Assembly (NCBI GenBank): GCA_016212295.1
Contig: JACRGO010000214.1
Location: 1 to 33,606, forward strand
Direction: 5' to 3'
Source of the DNA: Nitrospinota bacterium
Lineage (GTDB): Bacteria; Nitrospinota; Nitrospinia; JACRGO01
Length of the DNA stretch: 33,606 bases
This document shows positions 24,450 through 32,065 of the stretch, piece by piece. Made by a program: the position numbers and the translations under genes. The notes below the pieces were generated by a model. The model had not been told where the DNA came from. It did not search any database and worked only from the letters and a program-made list of their open reading frames with translations. Numbering within the stretch: the first letter of the stretch is position 1; the number at the start of each line of letters is the position of its first letter.

Positions 24450-24779
24450 TCATAGCCCTTCCTTTCTCCCTGCTGCTGGATAAGAAATTCCTATGGGGGT
24501 TATCTGGTTTCTACTCTCAGTCTTCAGGGCCAAGTTGTTATAATATCCAGCCGCCACTGCCGCAACACCCGTGAGGCCGCTAACCTGTGCCGGGGTATAT
24601 CTGGTTGTGCCGGTCCCGTCTCCCAACTGGCCTCGAGTGTTATATCCCCAAGCCCAGACCGTGCCGTCTGTCTTCACCGCCAGGCTGTAATTGCTTCCAG
24701 CCGACACCTGCTTCACGGCCGCGGCTTCTGAAACACCGGCCCTGGCGAACCCAAGCCAGAAAAAAAGCGCCAAAATCAT
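24450..24779 (-). pseudogene. Truncated RCC1-repeat secreted protein
   Basis: The first 85 or so residues carry a signal-like hydrophobic run (ILALFFWLGFARA) and one and a third RCC1 repeats (SAGSNYSLAVKTDGTVWAWG, then GQLGDGTGTTRYTPAQVSG, and AAGYYNNLALKT). At about 24518 homology stops mid-repeat, where DGTVWAWG should follow, and 20 unrelated residues run to a stop overlapping (ATGA) an ATG of the next gene. The best-placed start, seven bases after AAGGA at 24805-24809, is ATA (24795-24797) rather than ATG; reading from there would give a canonical MRKTA-type signal peptide. The present ATG 24779 has no basic n-region. I read it as the displaced front end of the gene downstream. Confidence 0.7.
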
Positions 24780-24810
24780 AATCGCGGTTTTTCTTATGAC
24801 TTGGTCCTTT

Positions 24811-24960
24811 CAGAAGCAGGTGTCAGGGATCAGGTGCCAGGGGGCAGTTTCCAGTTACCGGTTGTCAGAGGGCAATTGTCATTGGTCATTCGTCATGGTC
24901 AATTGTCATTGGTCAATTGTCATTGGTACTTCGTGATTCGTCAATGGTCAAACAAACGGG
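24811..24960. repeat. Low-complexity CAATTGTCATTGGTC word repeats
   Basis: Degenerate short words (CAGGTGTCAGGG, CAGTTTCCAGTTACCGG, then three copies of CAATTGTCATTGGT) occupy the spacer before the RCC1 remnant. No gene is seen from here to 25022. Confidence 0.7.
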
Positions 24961-25022
24961 TTGACGATGAGCAAACGCCCCATAATCTCCTGTCTGTTCC
25001 GCATATAGTGTCGATAAATATC

Positions 25023-25241
25023 TTACCTGGAATTGGCATCGTCCCGGTCAAATTTATATTCGCTGACGTCCACCTTGAAGCTTCGGAAGAAAGTTTCTAT
25101 TTCATCGGCGGTTCTGGGGGCTGGCGCAAGCTCGGATGGCAACTGCTTCACCTTGAGGAAGGCAATGAAATCCAGCAACTCAGCCTGCCTTCCGGGAGGC
25201 AGTGTTTCAACTTCATGTGCGATGATTTCGGAATATTCCAT
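25023..25241 (-). CDS. DUF2281 family protein (VapB-like antitoxin)
   Basis: A 72-residue protein with the DUF2281 pattern: an N-terminal helix followed by ETLPPGRQAELLDFIAFLK, then an acidic tail. Such proteins are usually antitoxins next to PIN-domain toxins. No PIN toxin gene follows in this direction: downstream are only repeats and the RCC1 remnant, so it is an orphan. AGGAG about nine bases before ATG 25241 gives a clear start. The family call is good, the antitoxin role inferred. Confidence 0.8.
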   Translation of the reverse strand: MEYSEIIAHEVETLPPGRQAELLDFIAFLKVKQLPSELAPAPRTADEIETFFRSFKVDVSEYKFDRDDANSR

Positions 25242-25323
25242 GTGCGCGTCTCCTGCTAATCAGTCTAATTTTAACAACAATAAGGAATGGATATCAAACC
25301 TTGATTTTTGCAATCCGCTGCTT

Positions 25324-25371
25324 GGGATTACAAATCCCGAAGGTCCGGCATCGCGGATTACAAATCCGCGA
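25324..25371. repeat. Two small hairpins with 3-base loops
   Basis: GGGATT-ACA-AATCCC at 25324-25338, and the perfect 9-bp stem TCGCGGATT-ACA-AATCCGCGA at 25351-25371. They end nine bases from the end of the truncated DUF1566 gene. Relatives lie at 25652-25666, 26539-26569, 26621-26640 (half) and 30648-30678. Confidence 0.8.
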
Positions 25372-25379
25372 CGTGCAAA

Positions 25380-25556
25380 TTAGACGAGGCCGCCTTGCCA
25401 ATTGACTCTGCCAAGACACCCGGCGTCCTTGGGCCACATAAGGCCGGTCCGGGTATCCGTGATTGTGCCGTCCACGTTGTCCGTGAACCTCCCCGCGTGC
25501 GCCGCGCCCGCGCAAAACAAAACAGCCGCTAATATTAAAGGCAGTATTCTTTTCAT
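25380..25556 (-). pseudogene. Truncated DUF1566 (Lcl C-terminal-like) secreted protein
   Basis: A good start (GAGGAAAA before ATG 25556) and signal peptide (MKRILPLILAAVLFCAGAAHA) lead into RFTDNVDGTITDTRTGLMWP, the opening of the DUF1566 domain, then KDAGCLGRVNWQGG. The frame then ends after 58 residues, where intact members go on for another 100 or more. The stop lies next to the hairpin pair at 25324-25371, which suggests loss of the 3' part by repeat-linked recombination. A short secreted peptide could still be made. Confidence 0.75.
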
Positions 25557-25651
25557 GACTTTTTTCCTCGGACAGGGCAATTGTGAATCGTCGTTCGTAC
25601 TTCGTCAATCGTACTTCGTATTTTGTCATTTATTGTAACGCACCTTCCACC

Positions 25652-25666
25652 CGGATTTGCAATCCG
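25652..25666. repeat. Small hairpin CGGATT-TGC-AATCCG
   Basis: Six-base perfect stem and TGC loop; its right flank (CGGCGAGCGA) recurs nearly unchanged at 26631-26640. Confidence 0.65.
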
Positions 25667-25699
25667 CGGCGAGCGAAAAAAACATTATCATCAGGCCAT

Positions 25700-26179
25700 C
25701 TATTCTCCGGCTTCATGAGCGGATGCTTCTACGATATTGGCATGTATCCAGTACCCATTCTGTTTCAGCTCACCAAACAACTCTCTAACGGAGTGAATCA
25801 TCCCCATTTTCTTTGCGTCAACAAGCACACGGGCAGTGCCGATCACCGCAAGATTGTAGACATTGCGGGCCACTTTGCGCCCCTTGCGCTCGTCAATGAG
25901 GACGGTATCCGCTGAAATCTGCCGGGCAAGCTGAATCACAGCCGCCTCACCCTTGTCCAGAATGCTCAACAACAAAGGATCCGCGGGTGGCTGCGCCATT
26001 TTGACTTCAAGCCATGCGGGCTTGGCCATACGTCGCGCTTCAAATGATGACGCGATCAACTCCGCGTAAACTTCCGATGGAATGATAACATGGCTGAACA
26101 ATTCGGGAAGCAGGTTCAACCGGCCAATCATAGATAGCGCAATGAGCGGCCCGGTGTTAGAAACCAGGACATCTTTCAT
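25700..26179 (-). CDS. DUF3368 PIN-like toxin
   Basis: From ATG 26179 the protein has 159 residues. The DUF3368 family is a PIN-fold nuclease relative: VLVSNTGPLIALSMIG holds the first acidic-site region (with Asn-Thr-Gly-Pro), PSEVYAEL the second, LDKGEAAVIQLA the third and VLIDERKGRKVA the last acidic residue. It should be an RNase toxin acting in the cytoplasm. Its ATG overlaps the antitoxin stop by four bases (ATGA), typical of toxin-antitoxin operons. In-frame codons up to 26221 lie within the antitoxin gene and are not family-like. Confidence 0.88.
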   Translation of the reverse strand: MKDVLVSNTGPLIALSMIGRLNLLPELFSHVIIPSEVYAELIASSFEARRMAKPAWLEVKMAQPPADPLLLSILDKGEAAVIQLARQISADTVLIDERKGRKVARNVYNLAVIGTARVLVDAKKMGMIHSVRELFGELKQNGYWIHANIVEASAHEAGE

Positions 26180-26430
26180 GGTTGCACCGGAAATTCGCCG
26201 GCCAATTCCTCGTCGTCCCATTGCACGGAAGGCGCTCCGAATTTATGGCAGTCAAGTAGAAAATCAACGCGAGACACACCGGCCATTTCCGAAGCCTGCC
26301 CGGATGTCAGGCGGCCAAGCTCGAACAATTTTACCGCCATTGCTTTTCTGGCCTCACTCTCAAACTCGAACCGGCTCGCATTCAATGCGGCAAGAAGCGA
26401 ATCATTATATGGTATGCATAGAGTGCTCAT
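26176..26430 (-). CDS. UPF0175 family antitoxin
   Basis: An 84-residue protein of the UPF0175 family: a basic, helical N-terminal half (ESEARKAMAVKLFELGRLTS) followed by a helix-turn-helix-like GQASEMAGVSRVDFLLDCHKF and an acidic C-terminus. The family is regularly the antitoxin partner of DUF3368 toxins. GGGAGGT, seven bases before ATG 26430, sets the start; the longer frame to 26463 is not needed. It probably binds its own promoter (inference from the family), in the spacer beyond 26430. Confidence 0.88.
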   Translation of the reverse strand: MSTLCIPYNDSLLAALNASRFEFESEARKAMAVKLFELGRLTSGQASEMAGVSRVDFLLDCHKFGAPSVQWDDEELAGEFPVQP

Positions 26431-26974
26431 GTTAATTACCTCCCTACATCGCCTGATGAACAATTGGGGACAACCCCCGGTTTCCGCGCCGGTCCGTTGT
26501 CAAGCCAAACGCGGCCCATACACCGTCCCATTATTTGCGCTCGTTGCAGGTTTGCAACCTGCAACGAGCCTTCCAGCGTTATCGGCATATTTGTCTCCCT
26601 TGCATGGTTTTTTAAATATTTTGCAATCCGCGGCGTGTGAACCTTAATCAACTGGATGCGCGGGATGGGTTAGTTTTAAAGGCAAACTAAAAATTTTTTG
26701 CCCCATAAATCTTAGTAGAAAGGTGTATGAAAGTCAAAAAAAGGCTCAAAATTGCTCAAATGGTATTTCCTGATAACTGCCCCCTGGCAACTGTGAACGG
26801 AATTTAGGAAGTGGAAACAATTATTGATTTTGGTGTACACTAAACGGCGTAGAAATTTTATTCTGACATGGGATGCCTTTTTTTTATCTATTGAATTTTA
26901 AAGGACTTAGGTGATGGCATTTAAATTGCTGATAGATTCTCGCCTGTATTTTTATCTATTTTGAGGAAAGAGGA
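26431..26974. other. 544-bp divergent spacer, no convincing gene
   Basis: Between the antitoxin (minus) and the glutamate synthase FMN subunit (plus). It holds a perfect hairpin (26539-26569), a half-repeat (26621-26640) and AT-rich sequence after 26690 where the promoter of the glutamate synthase set is expected, though no clear -35/-10 pair was found. A 71-codon open frame at 26436-26651 on minus crosses the hairpin and resembles nothing I know. Confidence 0.6.
26539..26569. repeat. Perfect 14-bp hairpin with TGC loop
   Basis: GCTCGTTGCAGGTT at 26539-26552 and AACCTGCAACGAGC at 26556-26569. The core GGTTTGCAACC differs by one base from the core of the hairpin at 30648-30678, while the outer stems differ completely yet still pair. 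Confidence 0.85.
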
Positions 26975-28531
26975 TTGTACTACGAAGAACCAGGAGCGCG
27001 GGAAAGTCTGGGCCTGAGGACCCCTAAGCACGAGGACCTCTTTCACAGCCACCCGGAATACAAGGTTGAAAGAGACGACGCCAAATGCATCCGATGCCTC
27101 TGTTGCGTGCGGCAGTGTCCTTATGAAACCACTTTTTATGATCCCATGCGGAACGTGGTGTACGACGTTCACTCCAACTGCGTCAACTGCAAGCGCTGCG
27201 AGGTTATGTGTCCAACCCAGGCAATTGAAATAAAAAAATGGGGATGCGGATTCAGGGAAAACCACCATTGGAAATTCAGGGACTATGGGGCGGCTTATAA
27301 ACAATCTGATACCGGCGCGGTGGTCCTCACCGGCCTCGGGAACGATAACCCGTATATGTCCTATTTCGACCGCATGGTGCTGGACGCCTCCCAGGTGACC
27401 AATCCTTCCATAGATCCCTTGCGTGAGCCAATGGAGTTAAGGACATACATTGGACGCAAGATGGAAAATCTGGAGGATTTCGGCAAGGAAAGCTTCCAGG
27501 AATACCCGAACATACTGGCGGAGGTCCCCATAGCGTTCGCCCCTATGTCCTTTGGGGCCATAAGCCTGAACTTTCAAAAGGGAATGGCCGCCGCGGCCCA
27601 GGAATTGGGCACCTTTTTCAACACCGGCGAAGGCGGACTGCATGAGGATTTGTTGCCGTACAAGGACAACGCCATAGTGCAGGTGGCCTCCGGGCGTTTC
27701 GGGGTCAGCAAAAGATATCTTATGAACTCCGCCGCCTGCGAAATCAAAATAGGGCAGGGGGCCAAGCCTGGCATCGGGGGACATCTCCCTGGCGAGAAAG
27801 TGACGGCGGAAATATCCAAGACCAGGATGATCCCCGAGGGAAGCGACGCGATTTCTCCCGCCCCCCAGCATGACATTTATTCCATAGAGGACCTTCGCCT
27901 CCTTATTTACGCCATTAAGGAAGCCACTGAGTATACCCGCCCGGTGTCCGTCAAGATCGCCGCGGTCCATAACGTCGCCGCCATAGCCAGCGGGATAGTC
28001 CGCGCCGGGGCCGACATTATTGTAGTGGACGGCTTCAGGGGCGGCACGGGCGCGGCGCCTAAGATCATCCGTGACCATGTCGGCATCCCGCTTGAGGTCG
28101 CGCTGGCCGCGGTTGATGAGCGCCTGCGCCGGGAGAAAATCAGGCACATGGCCTCCATAATCGCTACGGGGGGAATCAGGAGTTCAGCCGATGTTGTTAA
28201 GGCCATCGCTCTTGGCGCGGACGTCGTGTATATAGGAACAGCCGCCATGCTGTCAGCCGGCTGCACCCTTTGCCAGCAGTGCCATCGCGGGAAATGCGCG
28301 TGGGGGATCACCACCAACCGGCCGGACCTGCTGGCCAGGCTTCCGGTGGAGATGGCGAAGGAGAGGGCGATTAATCTCGTAAAGGGCTGGAGCAGGGAGG
28401 TCAAGGAGATGCTTGGACTGATGGGGCTTAACTCCATTGAGAGCCTGCGCGGCAACCGGCTGAAACTGCGGGGGGTCGGGCTGACGAAGCTGGAGCTCGA
28501 GACCTTGGGCATCCGGCAGGCGGGAGTGTAG
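26975..28531 (+). CDS. Glutamate synthase FMN/Fe-S subunit (archaeal-type GltB2)
   Basis: The central, glutamate-forming domain of an archaeal-type split glutamate synthase, 518 residues. An N-terminal ferredoxin part has ligands C38, C41, C44, C48 and C69, C72, C75, C79 (two [4Fe-4S]); the FMN barrel follows with FAPMSFGAISL, NTGEGGLHEDL, KIGQGAKPGIGGHLPG, SPAPQHDIYSIEDL and GGTGAAP; C430, C433, C436 and C441 (CTLCQQCHRGKCAWG) mark the usual cluster by the FMN. It takes ammonia made by the glutaminase subunit and 2-oxoglutarate. The start is TTG 26975, after AGGAAAGAGGA. The partner genes follow on the same strand to 32806. Confidence 0.94.
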   Translation: MYYEEPGARESLGLRTPKHEDLFHSHPEYKVERDDAKCIRCLCCVRQCPYETTFYDPMRNVVYDVHSNCVNCKRCEVMCPTQAIEIKKWGCGFRENHHWKFRDYGAAYKQSDTGAVVLTGLGNDNPYMSYFDRMVLDASQVTNPSIDPLREPMELRTYIGRKMENLEDFGKESFQEYPNILAEVPIAFAPMSFGAISLNFQKGMAAAAQELGTFFNTGEGGLHEDLLPYKDNAIVQVASGRFGVSKRYLMNSAACEIKIGQGAKPGIGGHLPGEKVTAEISKTRMIPEGSDAISPAPQHDIYSIEDLRLLIYAIKEATEYTRPVSVKIAAVHNVAAIASGIVRAGADIIVVDGFRGGTGAAPKIIRDHVGIPLEVALAAVDERLRREKIRHMASIIATGGIRSSADVVKAIALGADVVYIGTAAMLSAGCTLCQQCHRGKCAWGITTNRPDLLARLPVEMAKERAINLVKGWSREVKEMLGLMGLNSIESLRGNRLKLRGVGLTKLELETLGIRQAGV

Positions 28532-28600
28532 TCATTTCAGATTGCAGATTTGAGATTTCAGATTTTTATTCACTTATAACGGGTGTGATGATAAAAAAAA

Positions 28601-28680
28601 TAGAACACGGATGACGCGGATTATACGGATTTAAAAAAATTTTTTTTATCCGCGCAAATCCGTGATATCCGCGTTCCATT
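28601..28680. repeat. GCGGAT/ATCCGC palindrome, copy d
   Basis: TAGAACACGGATGACGCGGA at the left and GTGATATCCGCGTTCCATT at the right, around TTTAAAAAAATTTTTTTTA. It lies between the FMN subunit and ferredoxin genes, after a short run of TTTCAGATT words (28534-28566). Confidence 0.87.
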
Positions 28681-28702
28681 CAAATTTTAGATTTGTTTTG
28701 AC

Positions 28703-29233
28703 ATGAAAAGAGTTTACCCGAAAGAAGAAAATTGCATGAACTGCCGGTTGTGCGAGGTGGCGTGCATCGTGGAGCACTCGGACTCCAAGGACCCCCTTGG
28801 CGCGTATTTCGTTGAGGGGATGGGTTTTAACAGCGCGGCCGGCGAAGGGATTATTGATCCGGCGGACGCGCTGGAGGCCGGGAAACCAAGGCCATTGAAC
28901 CGCATCAGCGTGAGCCTGCGCGGCTATTCCAGCATCTCCACCAATTGCCGCCACTGCTCGGACGCCTCCTGCGTCCTGGCTTGCAAGAACGGCTCCCTTT
29001 ATTACGACGACGCGGGAAGGGTCCGCTTGAGGGAAGATAAATGCGTCGGATGCTGGATGTGCCTTATGGCGTGCGAGTTCGGGGCTATCACCAGGAATCC
29101 GGCCGCCAAGAATGTTCCGAAGGTAAGGAAGAACGGCATCAACCACCATTGCGATTTGTGCCCGGAGCGCTCTTCACCGGCCTGCGTAATGGTCTGTCCC
29201 ACAGGCGCCCTGGTTTATGAGGAAAGGTTATAA
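28703..29233 (+). CDS. Four-cluster ferredoxin-type electron-transfer protein
   Basis: A 176-residue protein of the HycB/CooF/DmsB-like class. Sixteen cysteines in four groups bind up to four [4Fe-4S] clusters: C11-C14-C17-C21, C82-C85-C90-C94, C114-C117-C120-C124 and C150-C153-C161-C165. A 60-residue stretch between the first and second groups is the usual long loop. It has no signal peptide. It probably carries electrons between the FAD oxidoreductase, whose ATG follows its stop directly, and the glutamate synthase FMN subunit upstream. No ribosome site is evident before ATG 28703, which stands about 20 bases after palindrome copy d. Confidence 0.92.
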   Translation: MKRVYPKEENCMNCRLCEVACIVEHSDSKDPLGAYFVEGMGFNSAAGEGIIDPADALEAGKPRPLNRISVSLRGYSSISTNCRHCSDASCVLACKNGSLYYDDAGRVRLREDKCVGCWMCLMACEFGAITRNPAAKNVPKVRKNGINHHCDLCPERSSPACVMVCPTGALVYEERL

Positions 29234-30496
29234 ATGAAGTACACCATCATCGGAAATTCCTTTGCCTCGGTTTTCGCGGTGGAATCCATACGCAAGACTG
29301 ACTCCAAAGGGGAGATCAGGCTGATCTCGGAGGAGGAAGGCCCGGCTTATAGTCCGGCCATGCTTCACGAATACCTTTCCGGCGTCGCGTCCAAGGGCCT
29401 GCTATATTTGCGGCCATCGGATTTTTATGAGAAGAACGGGGTGGAAGCCATATTAGGTTCGAGAGTGGACAAGGTTGACGCGGCGGCCCGGACATTATCC
29501 ATGGGCAGGAAGAAGTTGGAATTTAAGAAACTTCTCATAGCCGCAGGCATGACTCCCTTTGTCCCGCCAGGGATCAAGGGGCTTAGTGGTTTCGATAACG
29601 TCTTTACCTTCACCAGAAAAACGAGCGCGGACTCAATGCTAAGGAAAATAAAGGGGGTGGACTCTGCGGTGGTTCTAGGCGGCGGGTTGATAGGCCTGCA
29701 ATGCGCCGAGGGCTTGGCCCACGCCGGGATCAAGGTTACGGTGGTTGAACTGGCGGACAACATCCTGCCGCTGGCCCTGGATGATGATGCGGCTGGAATG
29801 GTTTTGGAAGAACTCCGCCAGGAAGGGGTGAATGTCATCACGGGAAACACCATAGTCCAGATCAACGGACGCAAGGGAAAGATTGAATCCGTGACGCTTA
29901 GGAGCGGAGAGAAGATCAAATGCGGAATGGTGGTGGTGGCGGTAGGGGTCCGGCCAAACGTTGATTTCCTTAAGGACTCAGGCATAAAGATAGACAGAGG
30001 CATCCTGGTTGACGAGAGGATGCGGACAAATATAAAGGACATTTACGCCGCGGGCGATTGCGCCCAGGGTCTGGAAATTCTTTCCGGGAAGAAGATGCCT
30101 ATACCTATTATTCCAATAGCCACGAAACAAGGCTCAGTGGCAGGATACAACATGGCCGGGAAGAATGAAATCTATCCTGGGGGACTTTCCCTGAATGCCC
30201 TTCAATTCGGGGGCCTGCAGGTCGTCTCCTATGGTTTCGTGCGTGACGAGGAAAAGGCGGAGGTCCTGAAAGACAGAGACCATCAAGGAAACAGGTACAA
30301 GAAAATAATACTGAAAGACGGCAGGATCAGCGGCGTTATCCTGTTGCGCCATATTGAAAGAGCGGGTCTGTTTCGTTATCTCATTGAAAATAAGACGGTG
30401 GTGGAAGGATTCAAGGAAAATTTGATGTTGTGGAATTTCGGAGTGGCCCATTTGCCAAAGGACGTCAGGGACGCCATGTTCACGAGGCCGGTTTAA
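29234..30496 (+). CDS. FAD-dependent NAD(P)H oxidoreductase
   Basis: A 420-residue pyridine nucleotide-disulphide-type reductase close to the NirB/rubredoxin-reductase group. FAD binding: YTIIGNSFASVFAVESIR at the N-terminus and IYAAGDCAQG near 275. NAD(P) binding: VVLGGGLIGLQCAEGLAHAG around residues 150-170. There is no CxxxxC redox disulphide, so it passes electrons onward rather than reducing disulphides; the ferredoxin gene just before (stop and ATG adjoin) is the likely partner. In archaeal-type glutamate synthase sets such a protein delivers NAD(P)H electrons. The C-terminal domain (ALQFGGLQVVSYG onward) is the dimerisation part. Confidence 0.92.
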   Translation: MKYTIIGNSFASVFAVESIRKTDSKGEIRLISEEEGPAYSPAMLHEYLSGVASKGLLYLRPSDFYEKNGVEAILGSRVDKVDAAARTLSMGRKKLEFKKLLIAAGMTPFVPPGIKGLSGFDNVFTFTRKTSADSMLRKIKGVDSAVVLGGGLIGLQCAEGLAHAGIKVTVVELADNILPLALDDDAAGMVLEELRQEGVNVITGNTIVQINGRKGKIESVTLRSGEKIKCGMVVVAVGVRPNVDFLKDSGIKIDRGILVDERMRTNIKDIYAAGDCAQGLEILSGKKMPIPIIPIATKQGSVAGYNMAGKNEIYPGGLSLNALQFGGLQVVSYGFVRDEEKAEVLKDRDHQGNRYKKIILKDGRISGVILLRHIERAGLFRYLIENKTVVEGFKENLMLWNFGVAHLPKDVRDAMFTRPV

Positions 30497-30550
30497 TAGT
30501 ATAGGAATTTCCATTTTTAATCTTTAAAAATCAAATAGATATATGAATCA

Positions 30551-30624
30551 CACCCCCCTTTATCCCCCCTTGCCAGGGGGGAATTTTTGAGCTATTCCCC
30601 CTTAAAAAAGGGGGCCAGGGGGAT
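30551..30624. repeat. C-run/G-run palindrome
   Basis: CACCCCCCTTTATCCCCCCT on the left and AAAAAAGGGGGCCAGGGGG on the right, with an inner CCAGGGGGGAATT / ATTCCCCC pairing. A word-like spacer repeat; terminator activity is possible but no T-run follows. Confidence 0.75.
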
Positions 30625-30647
30625 GTCAATTCTTTTGGTTGCGGCGA

Positions 30648-30678
30648 AGTAGGGAACGGTTTACAACCGTTCCCTACT
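30648..30678. repeat. Perfect 14-bp hairpin with TAC loop
   Basis: AGTAGGGAACGGTT at 30648-30661 and AACCGTTCCCTACT at 30665-30678. Same geometry and core as the hairpin at 26539-26569. Confidence 0.85.
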
Positions 30679-30725
30679 CAGTGTTCTATTTCCAGTCCGC
30701 CCAAAGGGCGATAAGTCCAAAAATT

Positions 30726-30750
30726 TTGTGGTCTTTGTGTCTTTGTGGTG
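30726..30750 (+). repeat. Single CTTTGTGTCTTTGTGGTGAA arm
   Basis: One arm of the class seen at 4003-4029, here without a left partner, ending 24 bases before the glutaminase-subunit start. Confidence 0.65.
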
Positions 30751-30774
30751 AATTTTTAAAAAGGACGTTTTCAG

Positions 30775-31905
30775 GTGTCTATTTCAAAAGAAAACAGTTT
30801 ATTTCCGGACCCGCGGGTAAGGTCTCCTTACAACGAGCGCGATTCGGCGGCCTGCGGGTTGATAGGCTTCATCAATAAGGACCGGCAAAGGGTTTCCGGG
30901 GAAGTAATAAGAAAGGCGATCACGAATCAGCATGACCGCGGGAACGGTCTTGGCGGAGGGTTCGCCGGGTATGGGATCTATCCGCAATTCAAGGATTTAT
31001 ACGCCCTCCACCTTATGTACGATAAGGACAACGCTATTTCCGAGGTGGAGGACATCCTGAGAAAGAACCTTTCCGTGGTCCACCAGGAAATAATCCCTCA
31101 CAAGGCCACCAAGGCGATTCACAGCCATCCCTTTTTCAAGAGATATTTCGTGGACGTGCCCTTGGCCGCCCATGGAGACCGCCATACCCCGGACGATTAC
31201 ATGGTGAAGATAGTCCTGGGAATCAATGAAAAAATAGACGGCGCCTTCGTTATCTCCAGCGGCAAGAACATGGGCGCCTTCAAGGGAGTGGGCTTTCCAG
31301 AAGAGATAGCCGATTTTTTCGGGCTGGAGCAATACGAAGGTTATATCTGGACCGCCCACAACCGCTTTCCAACGAACACTCCCGGATGGTGGGGAGGGGC
31401 CCATCCCTTTTCCATTTTAGACTGGTCCATCGTCCATAACGGCGAGATATCGTCCTACGGCATAAACTTCAGATTCATAGACACCCACGGTTATCCATGC
31501 ACCATGATGACCGACACGGAAGTGGTCACTTATATAATGGATTTTCTTGTGAGGAAGCATAAGCTATCCTTTGTGGACGCCTGCTCGGTGATGGCCCCTC
31601 CTTTCTGGAAGGACATTGACGCAATGCCTGAGGAGAAGAGGCATAAATTCAGGCTGCTCCGCGCCACCTATGGGTCTGCTTCCCTCAATGGCCCCTTCGC
31701 CTTCCTTTTCGGTTTCAACGGGGGGCTTATCGCGCTCAACGACCGGGTAAAGCTTCGCCCGCTAGTGGTGGGACGCAAGGGGAAAACGGTTTATATCGCC
31801 TCCGAGGAGGCGTCCATCAGGGAGATTTGTCCCGGCCTGGACAGCATTCATGCCCCACACGCCGGACAACCCACAATTGAATACCTGGATGAGGAAAAAA
31901 AGTAA
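30775..31905 (+). CDS. Glutamate synthase glutaminase subunit (archaeal-type GltB1, class II amidotransferase)
   Basis: Class II (Ntn) glutamine amidotransferase domain, 376 residues, releasing ammonia from glutamine for the FMN subunit. The nucleophile must be C27 in DSAACGLIGF: nothing fits at residue 2, so a 26-residue propeptide would have to be removed, as in full-length glutamate synthases. TAHNRFPTNTPGWWGGAHPF, SIVHNGEISSYGIN, and TDTEVVTYIMD are the glutamine-site and oxyanion motifs. GTG 30775 follows AAGGA at 30761-30765; this is the only good start. It is separated from the reductase gene by 278 bases of repeats yet keeps orientation with the set. Confidence 0.94.
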   Translation: MSISKENSLFPDPRVRSPYNERDSAACGLIGFINKDRQRVSGEVIRKAITNQHDRGNGLGGGFAGYGIYPQFKDLYALHLMYDKDNAISEVEDILRKNLSVVHQEIIPHKATKAIHSHPFFKRYFVDVPLAAHGDRHTPDDYMVKIVLGINEKIDGAFVISSGKNMGAFKGVGFPEEIADFFGLEQYEGYIWTAHNRFPTNTPGWWGGAHPFSILDWSIVHNGEISSYGINFRFIDTHGYPCTMMTDTEVVTYIMDFLVRKHKLSFVDACSVMAPPFWKDIDAMPEEKRHKFRLLRATYGSASLNGPFAFLFGFNGGLIALNDRVKLRPLVVGRKGKTVYIASEEASIREICPGLDSIHAPHAGQPTIEYLDEEKK

Positions 31906-31937
31906 CTACTCAGCCGCTATGCTTTTTTTTCCATAAA

Positions 31938-32010
31938 GCCACAAAGATTCACTAAGATTTAATGCTTAAAATGTTCTTTGTGATACTTTGTGCCTTGGTG
32001 ACTTTGTGGC
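31938..32010. repeat. Palindrome GCCACAAAG / CTTTGTGGC
   Basis: AGCCACAAAGATTCACTAAG at 31938-31957 and TTGGTGACTTTGTGGC ending at 32010, with an extra CTTTGTG copy between. It lies in the glutaminase to GXGXG-subunit spacer. Confidence 0.75.
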
Positions 32011-32065
32011 ATATTTTGAATTACAATTTTTAGATGAAAACCTTATCGCGGAATAACCAGATAAA

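Noticed and set aside
24811-24960. Possible CRISPR array (short recurring units)
   Set aside because: Units are degenerate, adjoining and irregular with no spacers of even length; no cas genes nearby.
25294-25629. Alternative 111-codon frame on minus over the DUF1566 remnant
   Set aside because: Its product is made largely of hairpin and word-repeat sequence; the neighbouring frame has the signal peptide and DUF1566 motif.
26436-26651. 71-codon open frame on minus upstream of the UPF0175 antitoxin
   Set aside because: It runs through a perfect hairpin repeat and has no recognisable family; a short real gene cannot be fully excluded.
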